Positions 42,357-51,024 of a stretch of 64,000 bases of DNA are shown one piece after another; position 1 is the stretch's first letter; the number at the start of each line of letters is the position of its first letter. The notes below the pieces were generated by a model. It worked only from the letters and a program-made list of their open reading frames with translations, did not search any database and was not told the origin of the DNA. The translations under genes were made by a program, and so were the position numbers. Origin of the DNA: Spongiivirga sp046524175. Lineage in GTDB: Bacteria; Bacteroidota; Bacteroidia; Flavobacteriales; Flavobacteriaceae. The DNA is taken from contig NZ_JBEFZF010000004.1 of the NCBI RefSeq assembly GCF_046524175.1, positions 434,001-498,000 on the forward strand, read 5' to 3'.

Positions 42357-44234
42357 GTGGAGCATTTTGTAGTATCAGCCAGAAAATACAGACCTCAAAC
42401 ATTTAAAGATGTAGTGGGGCAACAGGCTATTACCAATACATTACTTAATGCTATCAATAGCAATCATCTTGCACAGGCGTTGTTGTTTACCGGGCCTCGT
42501 GGTGTTGGTAAAACTACTTGCGCTCGCATTCTGGCTAAAATGATTAATAGTGACGGTACCGAAAGCCCTGATGAGGATTTTGCTTTTAATATTTTTGAAC
42601 TGGATGCCGCTTCAAATAACTCTGTCGATGACATACGAAGCCTGATAGATCAAGTTCGAATTCCACCACAAGTTGGGAAATATAAGGTGTATATTATAGA
42701 TGAGGTGCATATGCTTTCTTCAAGTGCATTTAATGCATTCTTAAAAACCTTAGAAGAGCCTCCAAAACACGCTATTTTTATTTTAGCGACTACCGAGAAG
42801 CACAAGATCATTCCGACTATTTTATCACGTTGTCAAATATTTGATTTCAAGCGGATCACCGTTAGTGATGCGAAAGAATATTTAAAATATATCGCAGGAT
42901 TACAAGGCATACAAGCGGAAGATGATGCACTACATATTATTGCTCAAAAAGCCGATGGTGCCATGAGAGATGCCCTATCTATTTTTGATAGAGTAGTGAG
43001 TTTTTCAGGGAAATATTTAACAAGGCAAGCAGTATCAGAAAATTTGAATGTACTGGATTATGACACCTATTTCGAATCAACTGATTTGATTTTAGCCAAT
43101 AATATTCCGCGGTTATTACTGCAGTTTAATGAAATTAGCTCAAAAGGTTTTGATGGTCACCATTTTATTTCTGGTTTAGCATCTCATTTCAGAGACCTAA
43201 TGGTATGTAAAAACGAATCGACGATACCCCTTCTAGAAGTTGGCGAGCAGACAAAAGCGAGATACTTGGAGCAAAGCCGAAAAACTAGTCTTTCATTTTT
43301 ACTAAAGGCAATTGATCTAGCTAACACCACCGATCTAAAATATAAAGCCAGTAAAAATCAACGTTTATTGGTTGAATTATGCCTCATGCAACTAGCTTCA
43401 ATTTTAGGACCTGCTGATCAAAATGATCAACAGGAAAAAAAAAATGACAAGCCACGCATAATCCCGCCTTCTTATTTTAAGGATTTTCAAGTTGATTTGC
43501 CTCAAAAGCGAATTACTACTGTAGAAAAAGCGATTGAAAAGCATGCCATCAGTCAAGATGATGCTGAACCTATGGTATTGGAAACGGTTGATGAAAGTGC
43601 CCCTTCCCAGAACAACACACCTGCTATAGATGAGAATACTCCTTCCTCTCAACCAGAGGCAATCATCCCAATTGTGGAAGATGAAAAAGAAGAAGTAAGT
43701 TCAACCGAAACCGCAGAAGTCACCTCTGAAAACACTTCAATTGCTACCACCACAAGGATAAGCATATCAAGCAAACGTGTCTCTGGATTGTCACTTTCAA
43801 GTATTAAACGAAAACAGGAGCACGAAAAGAATAAGGAAGGACAGCAGGTAGATGAAGAAAATCTTCCTACAGAGAATTTTACCGAACAGCAAGCCCAAGA
43901 TGCTTGGGAAGCGTATATTAAAAAACTTCAGGATAAAGGTCAGAAAAACATGGCCTCTATTATAGGAATTGATCAACCAGTTTTACGTGATGGTAAGACT
44001 TTGGTAGTTGAATACCCTAATGATACGATGCGTGTTGAATTGGAACGAGCCAAGGCACCCTTACTCAAATTTTTGCGAGAAAAGTTACAAAACCATGATG
44101 TCGATATAGTAGTAGAGGTCAATGAAACTGCTGCAAAAAAGTATGCATTTACTCCGCGTGAAAAATACGAAAAGCTAAAAGAGAAAAACCCACTTATCGA
44201 TAAGCTAAGGCAAACATTTGATCTGGATATTTAA
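42357..44234 (+). CDS. dnaX: DNA polymerase III subunit gamma/tau
   Basis: 625 residues from GTG 42357 (MEHFVVSARKYRPQTFKDVVG, the conserved family start). AAA+ module (about 1-230) with Walker A GPRGVGKT (about 46-53), IDEVHMLS, and sensor ATTEKHKIIPTILSRC. Domain III reaches about 370, then a low-complexity acidic linker (about 380-500) and a C-terminal tau-like domain. The zinc-binding cysteines usual after Walker A (CxxxxxxxxCxxCxxC) are absent: this stretch reads NSDGTESPDEDFAFNIFELD. From memory that is shared by Bacteroidetes homologues. Clamp-loader ATPase. Confidence 0.95.
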   Translation: MEHFVVSARKYRPQTFKDVVGQQAITNTLLNAINSNHLAQALLFTGPRGVGKTTCARILAKMINSDGTESPDEDFAFNIFELDAASNNSVDDIRSLIDQVRIPPQVGKYKVYIIDEVHMLSSSAFNAFLKTLEEPPKHAIFILATTEKHKIIPTILSRCQIFDFKRITVSDAKEYLKYIAGLQGIQAEDDALHIIAQKADGAMRDALSIFDRVVSFSGKYLTRQAVSENLNVLDYDTYFESTDLILANNIPRLLLQFNEISSKGFDGHHFISGLASHFRDLMVCKNESTIPLLEVGEQTKARYLEQSRKTSLSFLLKAIDLANTTDLKYKASKNQRLLVELCLMQLASILGPADQNDQQEKKNDKPRIIPPSYFKDFQVDLPQKRITTVEKAIEKHAISQDDAEPMVLETVDESAPSQNNTPAIDENTPSSQPEAIIPIVEDEKEEVSSTETAEVTSENTSIATTTRISISSKRVSGLSLSSIKRKQEHEKNKEGQQVDEENLPTENFTEQQAQDAWEAYIKKLQDKGQKNMASIIGIDQPVLRDGKTLVVEYPNDTMRVELERAKAPLLKFLREKLQNHDVDIVVEVNETAAKKYAFTPREKYEKLKEKNPLIDKLRQTFDLDI

Positions 44235-44384
44235 TACAAGTAATTACATAAAAGTCCTCAGTTTTCTTCTTTTATTTTCCTCAATACTCATTATTCATAG
44301 GAAAAACCGAGCAATGATAAGTCTAGAAGCGTTTTGAAGATGCTGTAAATTAAGTAATCGATACTATTTCGGGGGAAAATAAAG

Positions 44385-44552
44385 ATGATTACCAGCTATC
44401 AATTGGACGAATTTTAAGGCGGATGGTGGATTTCTGATATTTTGTGGAACACCAATTCCAATGGAGCGCCTATCTCAAAGGGCTATCTAAATTTATATAC
44501 CGGTGGTAACAACTTAACGTACTGTTCGTCATTTAAGAAACCAATCACATGA
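44385..44552 (+). pseudogene. Possible broken small gene before the DoxX-like gene
   Basis: ATG 44385 preceded by a G-rich GGGGGAAAATAA opens a frame interrupted after ten codons by TAA 44415-44417. The same frame then stays open for 44 codons (GGWWISDILWN...LTYCSSFKKPIT) to TGA 44550-44552, which overlaps the next start as ATGA. Readthrough would give about 55 residues. It may be a decayed or recoded small gene, or chance. The rest of 44235-44548 shows no gene and no strong repeat. Confidence 0.3.
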
Positions 44553-45181
44553 AGACTTCAACAAAAACCAAGATCTGGGCACAAATTTTTATTATTTATA
44601 CTCGTTACCTTATTGGTGGAGCTTTCGTTTTTGCCAGCATTATTAAAATCAAGGGAAATCGGTTTACCGGTGATAGCGGAGCCGAAAATCCTATTAACAG
44701 CGCATGGCATTTTTTTGAAACAATGTATCAGTCCGGTTTGTACTGGAGGTTTATTGGTTTTGGTCAGCTCATCGCTGGTTTTTTACTAATGACCCAACGA
44801 TATTCTAAGTTAGGAGCACTTATTAACTTTCCAATAATTTTAAACATTTTTGTTATTACCCTGTCCTATTATTTTGCATATACTCCAGTGGTTACGGGGC
44901 TTATGTTAGTCGCCAATATAATATTGTTGTTTTGGGAATGGAATGAATTGAAAGTGATCTTCAACTTTAATCCTGTACCTGATAAAACGTTTAGAATGGA
45001 ACATGACCTTACTTGGCAAATAACAGGCCTTTCCTTGTTTTTTTTCACATTTGTATATAGAATAGCTGTAGAACGCTATAATTTAATACTATGGTTCGGT
45101 ATTTGTTTATTGCTGGGTTTTTTGGGTTTCATCACCGGTCTCATACGTGAACGAAAAAGAAGAAAAAGCCTTTTAATTTAA
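44549..45181 (+). CDS. DoxX-like membrane protein
   Basis: 210 residues with five or six hydrophobic helices; the first segment YTRYLIGGAFVFASIIKIKGNRF and the loop WHFFETMYQSGLYWRFIGFGQLIAG resemble DoxX/MauE-like families. No catalytic or cofactor motif is visible. Possibly translationally coupled to the short frame before it. Function unknown. Confidence 0.7.
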   Translation: MKTSTKTKIWAQIFIIYTRYLIGGAFVFASIIKIKGNRFTGDSGAENPINSAWHFFETMYQSGLYWRFIGFGQLIAGFLLMTQRYSKLGALINFPIILNIFVITLSYYFAYTPVVTGLMLVANIILLFWEWNELKVIFNFNPVPDKTFRMEHDLTWQITGLSLFFFTFVYRIAVERYNLILWFGICLLLGFLGFITGLIRERKRRKSLLI

Positions 45182-45199
45182 TCTTAAGATAAAAAGTAA

Positions 45200-45976
45200 T
45201 TAAACGTTTTGCAGTGTTCTAATTTTTGTTTTTAACAACTTAGTTCGGACAAGAATTAACAGAACAAAAGTAATCATAACTGTCACTGATAAATAGGTAA
45301 TTAGATGATTCTCATTTATGTGTTTGTGAACAAGTCCTCCAAATGCCCAAATAACAACCAATGCATAGGTTACACTACGAAATTTCCAAAAAGTTAACCC
45401 CGCCAATGTGGCGGCAACACTTAAAATAATTAAAGACCAGTTGGTTTCTGACAGCCCGAAACCATCCCATTCATAGAACTTTAGGGCAGCACTAATGTTC
45501 AGTGCGGTTGCAAGTGTAATCCATCCAAAATAAATCCGAAATCCAACACGTTCTGCAAAGAAATTGATGGTGTAACCGGATTTCCATATGTTAAGGAGCA
45601 AAACATTAATTTGATATAAGGATATTAGCAGAATAACTATTAAAAAGACGGTGATCCAAAGCCATTCATATGCCGCACCAACCAACCAAAAACCATTGGC
45701 TAATACATTAATTGAATACCAGTTTCTCAGAGTGTTCCAATGATTTGATTCTTTTGCTTTTTTAAAGTACTGATAAATGGGGAAAGCAATTAAGAAGAGA
45801 TAAATGGGAGCCCAAATTGTAAAGGCGTATCCGCTTGGTACAACTAATGGTGCCCCATAACCACCTTCTTCTCCAACTGGATTAAACCCCATAATTCCTG
45901 AGGTCGTCAAACCATATAATACTAGTAAGAAAGTCATTGAAACAAGTGAAATGATAACTGATCGTTTGCGTGTCAT
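45200..45976 (-). CDS. TspO/MBR-like tryptophan-rich membrane protein
   Basis: About 258 residues from ATG 45976 (45985 is a possible longer start). Seven or eight helices. The motif VPSGYAFTIWAPIYLFLI and later WYSINVLANGFWLVGA resemble the PPxWVFPxVWT and Trp-rich helices of TspO-related proteins, but the length exceeds the 160-residue five-helix TspO core, as in longer Bacteroidetes homologues. Ligand unknown; tetrapyrrole binding is only known for classical TspO. It is divergent from a MarR regulator. Confidence 0.7.
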   Translation of the reverse strand: MTRKRSVIISLVSMTFLLVLYGLTTSGIMGFNPVGEEGGYGAPLVVPSGYAFTIWAPIYLFLIAFPIYQYFKKAKESNHWNTLRNWYSINVLANGFWLVGAAYEWLWITVFLIVILLISLYQINVLLLNIWKSGYTINFFAERVGFRIYFGWITLATALNISAALKFYEWDGFGLSETNWSLIILSVAATLAGLTFWKFRSVTYALVVIWAFGGLVHKHINENHLITYLSVTVMITFVLLILVRTKLLKTKIRTLQNV

Positions 45977-46030
45977 GATGAACATTTTTGATGATTAACA
46001 TTTACAAATATAATATGTTTTCGTTTTAAA

Positions 46031-46062
46031 TTATTACGATAACGTATTATTTATTATTTTTG
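46031..46062. promoter_or_regulatory. Candidate MarR operator and promoter between the TspO-like and marR genes
   Basis: Near-palindrome TTATTACGATAACGTATTAT (46031-46050; perfect core TACG at 46035-46038 and CGTA at 46043-46046). Just downstream a -7 box TATTTTTG lies at 46055-46062. The palindrome covers the -33 region, so binding of the MarR protein would repress its own gene and possibly the divergent one. Confidence 0.5.
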
Positions 46063-46085
46063 TGTTCAGATTTTTAGTAGTACTT

Positions 46086-46697
46086 ATGGCACAGAATATC
46101 TCATACCAACCGCTTATACTTAACTGGGAAAGCTATTTGCAATTTGAAAAAAATCCTACATTGGAAGGCTTTGCAAAGTACTTATTGACCAGTAGTACAA
46201 AAAAAGATACAATTGATGATACTTCCGTACCTTTTCAAGAAGTAATGACGGGTGAGACAACCTCGTATTTGGCTCCGGAAGCAGCTGAACTTATCTTTAG
46301 GTTAAACAAGTTTATAAACATATATGGTAAACCAATTGTTCAGGAGTTTGGATTGCATACCATGAACGAATTCGTAATTCTTGCATCACTTTTAGAGCTT
46401 AGAGAACATTCGAAAAAAGATCTTATTAATGAACATCTTATTGAGTTTACTACCGGAATGGATATGTTAAAGCGCATGTTGAAAAATGGGTTGCTACAAG
46501 AACGAGTTAATCAGAAAGATAAGCGACAGAAGCTTATTTCATTAAGTAAAAAAGGAACAGAAACCCTATTTAAAATTCTCGGAAAACTAAACACGATTAC
46601 TGATGTACTAGGAGATTTAAATAAGACAGAAAGAGAACTATTTTTAAATACATTAAAACGACTTAACATTTTTCATACTAATCTTCATCATTATTGA
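46086..46697 (+). CDS. MarR-family transcriptional regulator
   Basis: 203 residues from ATG 46086. The open frame to GTG 46062 would begin inside the predicted -7 box, so it is rejected. A winged helix-turn-helix lies at about 90-165 (TMNEFVILASLLELREHSKKD, then ITGFTTGMDMLKRMLKNGLLQE-like recognition helix region, and RVNQKDKRQKLISL wing). The N-terminus is longer than in typical 140-residue MarR proteins and could hold an effector pocket. Divergent from the TspO-like gene with a palindrome between. Confidence 0.8.
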   Translation: MAQNISYQPLILNWESYLQFEKNPTLEGFAKYLLTSSTKKDTIDDTSVPFQEVMTGETTSYLAPEAAELIFRLNKFINIYGKPIVQEFGLHTMNEFVILASLLELREHSKKDLINEHLIEFTTGMDMLKRMLKNGLLQERVNQKDKRQKLISLSKKGTETLFKILGKLNTITDVLGDLNKTERELFLNTLKRLNIFHTNLHHY

Positions 46698-46764
46698 TAA
46701 AAACCTTGGTAATTAATGGTTAATTTAAGACTACACTACATGCTTTACTGTTAGAAAGTAGTCT

Positions 46765-46772
46765 TATCTTTG
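46765..46772 (+). promoter_or_regulatory. Predicted -7 box for miaE
   Basis: TATCTTTG fits TAnnTTTG, 19 bases before ATG 46792; an imperfect -33 (TTTA, 46744-46747) lies 17 bases upstream. Confidence 0.55.
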
Positions 46773-46791
46773 TGTTATATTTCAGAATAAA

Positions 46792-47376
46792 ATGCTTGGA
46801 TTAAAATTACCTACAGACCCGAGATGGGTTAATATTGTTGAGAAAAATATTGAAGAAATTCTTGTAGATCATGCTTATTGTGAACAAAAAGCGGCAAGTA
46901 CGGCTATCTCTTTAATAATAGGCTTCCCTGAAAAAACGGAACTTGTTCAGGAGATGATTTCATTGGTAAAAGAAGAAATGAGTCATTTTAAATTGGTACA
47001 TGATCATATTGTAAAGCGAGGTTGGATTTTAGGGCGGGAACGCAAAGATGAATATGTACTAAAATTAATGAAGTTTTTTCCAAAAGGGGGCAGCAGAACT
47101 ACACATCTAGTACATAAATTACTATATGCTGCGCTGATTGAAGCAAGAAGCTGTGAACGATTTAGATTACTTTCTGAAAATATTAAAGATAAAGAGCTTG
47201 CAGCTTTTTATCGAAACTTAATGGTTAGCGAAGCCAATCATTATACCATGTTCTTAAAGTTTGCCAGAAAGTATGGAGAAAACCGGCAGGAGGTTGATGA
47301 AAAATGGCAGTCATTGTTAGCATACGAAGCTGAAATAATGACTGAGTTGGGCGTTGAGAGCACCATGCATGGTTAA
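46792..47376 (+). CDS. miaE: tRNA-(ms2io6A) hydroxylase MiaE
   Basis: 194 residues of a ferritin-like diiron protein. Diiron ligands are seen as two ExxH motifs, EEMSH (about 61-65) and SEANH (about 145-149), plus acidic residues in EQKAAS and IEARSCERF. It hydroxylates the isopentenyl group of ms2i6A-37 in tRNAs. Ends 56 bases before a convergent gene. Confidence 0.93.
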   Translation: MLGLKLPTDPRWVNIVEKNIEEILVDHAYCEQKAASTAISLIIGFPEKTELVQEMISLVKEEMSHFKLVHDHIVKRGWILGRERKDEYVLKLMKFFPKGGSRTTHLVHKLLYAALIEARSCERFRLLSENIKDKELAAFYRNLMVSEANHYTMFLKFARKYGENRQEVDEKWQSLLAYEAEIMTELGVESTMHG

Positions 47377-47432
47377 TTGTGCTTGAATAGCGCGTTATAA
47401 CTTCTTCTTGAAAGTGGAAATGCGATTTTAAA

Positions 47433-47951
47433 TTATAAGGTATAGGCAATAGTAACTTGTACATACCGGTGTTGGCTATCTTGAAAAACGTTAGGGTCAT
47501 CAAATATTTGTTGTAACCCAAATGCGTAGCGGATATCGAACTCTACATTTTCAATGATATTGATGCCTATACCCCCAACAGCTGCATAATCCAGATTTTT
47601 CAAGCCATCTTGAAATTCATGTATTTTTAAGCCAACTTGTGGGCCTAGCTGAAGATTAAAATTTTTAGTGACAACATATTTTGCCATTATGGGCAATTGC
47701 AAATACTCGACTCTAAACTGTTTGGAACCCTGAGCTGAATATTGAAGCTCCGGTTGCACTTTAAATTTGTCGTTTATTGAATAGTTAATGAAAAAGCCCG
47801 TTGCGAATCCGTTTCTGGTATCAGCAACATCTTTGCCTTCAAAAGTAAGATCAGCAAAGTTAGCACCAATTTTAAATCCGTACTTAGGAATTGCCTGTGA
47901 AAAACAATGTGCGGTAAAAAAAATAAAAGCAATTACAAGAAGCTGCTTCAT
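47433..47951 (-). CDS. Outer-membrane beta-barrel (porin-family/PorT-like) protein
   Basis: 172 residues: signal peptide (...FTAHCFSQ), then alternating beta strands in the PorT/outer-membrane-beta-barrel pattern (KYGFKIGANFADLTFEG, LQYSAQGSKQF, FNLQLGPQVGLKIHE, YVQVTIAYTL with a final aromatic-rich strand). Likely eight strands. Function unknown; not linked to T9SS genes here. It is monocistronic. Confidence 0.82.
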   Translation of the reverse strand: MKQLLVIAFIFFTAHCFSQAIPKYGFKIGANFADLTFEGKDVADTRNGFATGFFINYSINDKFKVQPELQYSAQGSKQFRVEYLQLPIMAKYVVTKNFNLQLGPQVGLKIHEFQDGLKNLDYAAVGGIGINIIENVEFDIRYAFGLQQIFDDPNVFQDSQHRYVQVTIAYTL

Positions 47952-48079
47952 TAATGGTGTTGTTTACTAGTGTAAATATATTCAAAGCTTTAGTTTAAGC
48001 GTTAGAAATCAGCGCTTAAGTCTAATTTATCGGTAAACATTGCTTTTTTTCGATGTAATACTACTACAAACTTACTTTT

Positions 48080-50182
48080 TTAATCAGATAATTTTTCCAA
48101 ATAGTAGTTATAAATAGCAATTTGGGATCGAACAGCAGGGCCTTCCGTTTTCCTGTAAGCATTGTCATTTTTTGCAGATAGTATTCGTGCTTTTACATTG
48201 TCACTCCAACAAATGTTAAAAGTATCAAGCAGTTCTTGCTTAATGTCTTCATCATAAATGGGGCAACTTACTTCTACCCGTTTATCAATATTCCTTGTCA
48301 TCCAATCGGCTGAGGAAATATAAATTTTTGGATTGCCTTCATTTCCAAAAATAAAGAGCCTGGGATGTTCTAAAAACTTATCAATAACACTTATAGCCTC
48401 AATATTTTCACTCATTCCCGGTATACCTGGAATCAAGCAACATATACCTCTGACGATTAATTGAATTTTGACTCCCGCATTGCTCGCTTCATACAATTTG
48501 TCTATCATTTTGAAATCTGATAAACTATTTATTTTTAGTTTAATAAAGGCCTCTTTGCCTACTTTGGCATTTGTAATTTCCGCTTCAATAAGACGTACTA
48601 GGGCCTTTCTTGTATAATGGGGTGATACAATAAGATGCTTATATCGTGCAATTTTGTAGTTGGTTTCGAAAAAGGTAAATACCTTATCTATTTCTTTTAA
48701 TATATCCGCATGCGCAGTAAACAAAGTATAATCTGTATATATCTTTGCGGTAGATTCATTAAAATTTCCTGTACTGATAAAACCATATCTTTTTAGTATT
48801 CCATCTTCCTCTCGTTCAACCACACAAGTTTTACTATGCACTTTTAGCCCGGGTACTCCGAAAATGAGATTTACACCTTCTAGCTGCATTTGTTCTGCGT
48901 ATTGAATATTTGCTGCCTCATCAAAACGTGCACGAAGTTCCAATTGAACAGTTACTTCTTTCCCATTTTTAACAGCATTTATTAATGAACTTGCAACATG
49001 AGAGACTTTTGCTAGTCTGTAAATGGTAATTTTTATAGTACGCACCTTAGGGTCGAGGGCCGCTTCCCTCAAAAATTTCACTACATAAGAGAACGAATGA
49101 TAGGGGGCAAACTGCATGTAGTCTTTTTCTGCAATCTTAGAAAATAAACTACCCTCTAAGCTTAAACCTTTTACCGCTAAAGGGGGGTAGCGTTTATATT
49201 GCAGTTCGTTTCTACCGAGGCTCGGGAAACCCATATAATCACGACGATTATGATAGCGCCCCCCAGGAATAATACTATCATTATTATCGATACCCATCTT
49301 ATTTCTTAAAAAATCAAGAGTGTCTTTTGCAATTGCACTGTCATAAACAAAACGAACCGGATCGCCTTGACGACGGTCTTCTACGCTTGCCGCAATTTTT
49401 TCAATAAAACTCTTTTTAAAATCATTATCGAGATCCAACTCCGCATCTCTTGTAATTTTGATCATGTGTGCACTGATGTCATCATAATCAAACACATTAA
49501 AAATGGAGTCAAGGCAGAACCTTATGAGATCATCTAAAATCATGATGTATTGCTTATCACCTTCTTTTGGCAACACCACAAAGCGGTCTATACTTCTGGG
49601 TATTTCGACCAATGCATATCGTTTCTCTCGAGGTTTTGATTTAAAAAGTTTACCCAAACCTTTTGACTCTGTTTGAGACCTTAGTTTCATTTTCACTGCT
49701 AAATAAGCCGCACTATCCTTCAATTCAGGAAACTTAGTAAGATCATTCAAAACAATGGTTACTAAGGCAGGACTTACTTGTTGAATAAAATAATCTCGTA
49801 TATATTCACTTTGACCTTTTGAAACCTGATTTTCATTAATGATGAAAATGCCTTCTTTATTGAGATCTTTTTGAATTTCACCTAAAATGCGAAGACTTTC
49901 AGACTGTAATTCAATTACCTTTTCGGTAATATCATCCATTAGATCCTTTGCAGTAATACCACCTAGCAGGTTTTTAGCTCCTTTACCTGCCAAGGCAATA
50001 CGCTTTACAGTAGCGTAGCGTACCTTGAAAAACTCATCTAAATTGTTTGAAAAAATACCGATAAATCGAAGTCTGTCAATTAATGGAACCTTGGCATCTG
50101 CTGCTTCTTGAAGTACTCTTGCATTAAATTGTAACCAACTTTTTTCCCTGTTGAAATACTTTTTATCTGCTACTTTTATCAT
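48080..50182 (-). CDS. ppk1: Polyphosphate kinase 1
   Basis: 700 residues: PPK N (about 1-110), middle domain (about 115-310), and two C-terminal PLD-like domains. The phospho-histidine motif lies in LKVHSKTCVVERE and conserved arginines in KITIYRLAK and LRARFDEAANI. It makes polyphosphate from ATP. Its start overlaps the SixA-like gene by four bases, so the pair is co-transcribed. Confidence 0.96.
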   Translation of the reverse strand: MIKVADKKYFNREKSWLQFNARVLQEAADAKVPLIDRLRFIGIFSNNLDEFFKVRYATVKRIALAGKGAKNLLGGITAKDLMDDITEKVIELQSESLRILGEIQKDLNKEGIFIINENQVSKGQSEYIRDYFIQQVSPALVTIVLNDLTKFPELKDSAAYLAVKMKLRSQTESKGLGKLFKSKPREKRYALVEIPRSIDRFVVLPKEGDKQYIMILDDLIRFCLDSIFNVFDYDDISAHMIKITRDAELDLDNDFKKSFIEKIAASVEDRRQGDPVRFVYDSAIAKDTLDFLRNKMGIDNNDSIIPGGRYHNRRDYMGFPSLGRNELQYKRYPPLAVKGLSLEGSLFSKIAEKDYMQFAPYHSFSYVVKFLREAALDPKVRTIKITIYRLAKVSHVASSLINAVKNGKEVTVQLELRARFDEAANIQYAEQMQLEGVNLIFGVPGLKVHSKTCVVEREEDGILKRYGFISTGNFNESTAKIYTDYTLFTAHADILKEIDKVFTFFETNYKIARYKHLIVSPHYTRKALVRLIEAEITNAKVGKEAFIKLKINSLSDFKMIDKLYEASNAGVKIQLIVRGICCLIPGIPGMSENIEAISVIDKFLEHPRLFIFGNEGNPKIYISSADWMTRNIDKRVEVSCPIYDEDIKQELLDTFNICWSDNVKARILSAKNDNAYRKTEGPAVRSQIAIYNYYLEKLSD

Positions 50183-50676
50183 TTAAAATCTTTTGGAAAA
50201 AGGGTTAATTCTGTAGTTCCTTGTTCTTTGGTTACTTGTTGCCAAGTTGAAGATGTAAAGTTAATAACTACCACACCAGCCGTAGGTACATTATCGATAA
50301 ATTTATTACCTAGCATGTTTACTATAGATGTCATTGCATGGTTATGTCCAAACAGCATCAAAGTATTGATATGATTATCAGTGTTTTGTATATTTTCCAT
50401 TAATGATGTTCCTTCAAAATCGTATAAACTTTGATTGATACTTACAAGCGATGGGTCAATATTCAATTGCCTTAAAAAAATTAGGGCGGTATGAATAGCT
50501 CGGTTAGCAGGACTTGATACTATTTTATCTGGGGTAGATAGATGGCTCTTCAATTTGTCTGCAACAAGATAAGCATCCTCAATACCACGCATTTTTAGAG
50601 GCCGATCGATATCACTTGCATCATAGTCCCATGAGCTTTTTGCATGACGGATAAAAACTATTTTTTTCATAATCAA
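50179..50676 (-). CDS. sixA: SixA-like histidine phosphatase
   Basis: 165 residues (start 50676 or ATG 50670). RHAKSSWDYD with catalytic His near residue 11, RPLKMRGIEDA, SSPANRAIHTA and GHNHAMTS are the phosphoglycerate-mutase-like histidine phosphatase motifs in the compact SixA form. SixA dephosphorylates phospho-His in phosphorelays in E. coli; next to ppk1 it may act in phosphate metabolism (inference). Confidence 0.88.
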   Translation of the reverse strand: MIMKKIVFIRHAKSSWDYDASDIDRPLKMRGIEDAYLVADKLKSHLSTPDKIVSSPANRAIHTALIFLRQLNIDPSLVSINQSLYDFEGTSLMENIQNTDNHINTLMLFGHNHAMTSIVNMLGNKFIDNVPTAGVVVINFTSSTWQQVTKEQGTTELTLFPKDFK

Positions 50677-51024
50677 TTTGTTAAGATCATTGTTAAAAAG
50701 ATTGGAATTAAAAAACTACTGGGCTATTTTGATCGTATCATATATTGTTACTTTTGAAAGACATTATAAGAATCCTTAGTGATTGTTGAATTTAAAAAAA
50801 TAACATTTAAATCAGGTAGTAAAATTCAGGTATTTCAGGTGTTTTAACCCGAAATCGATCGTTTGATCGAATTTTTAGGTGAGCCTTAAATCATGTATTT
50901 ATTTTTGAGCCCTAACCTAAAGCTCGTTTCGTAGACGAACCCTTTCAACTGCCTTTTGTAAGCCCCCTATTTGTCGACCCTACTTGTCAGAGATATTTCT
51001 GATGGCTATGATTATAACTAAAGT
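50677..51024 (+). promoter_or_regulatory. Upstream region of the giant adhesin gene
   Basis: 348 bases without a gene. TATTTTTG (50900-50907) fits the -7 consensus and would give a leader of about 110 bases. The region holds a short hairpin TCGATC-gttt-GATCGA (50855-50870) upstream and a palindrome TTCGT-AG-ACGAA (50928-50939) in the leader. The long structured leader suggests post-transcriptional control, but no known riboswitch class is recognised. Confidence 0.4.
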
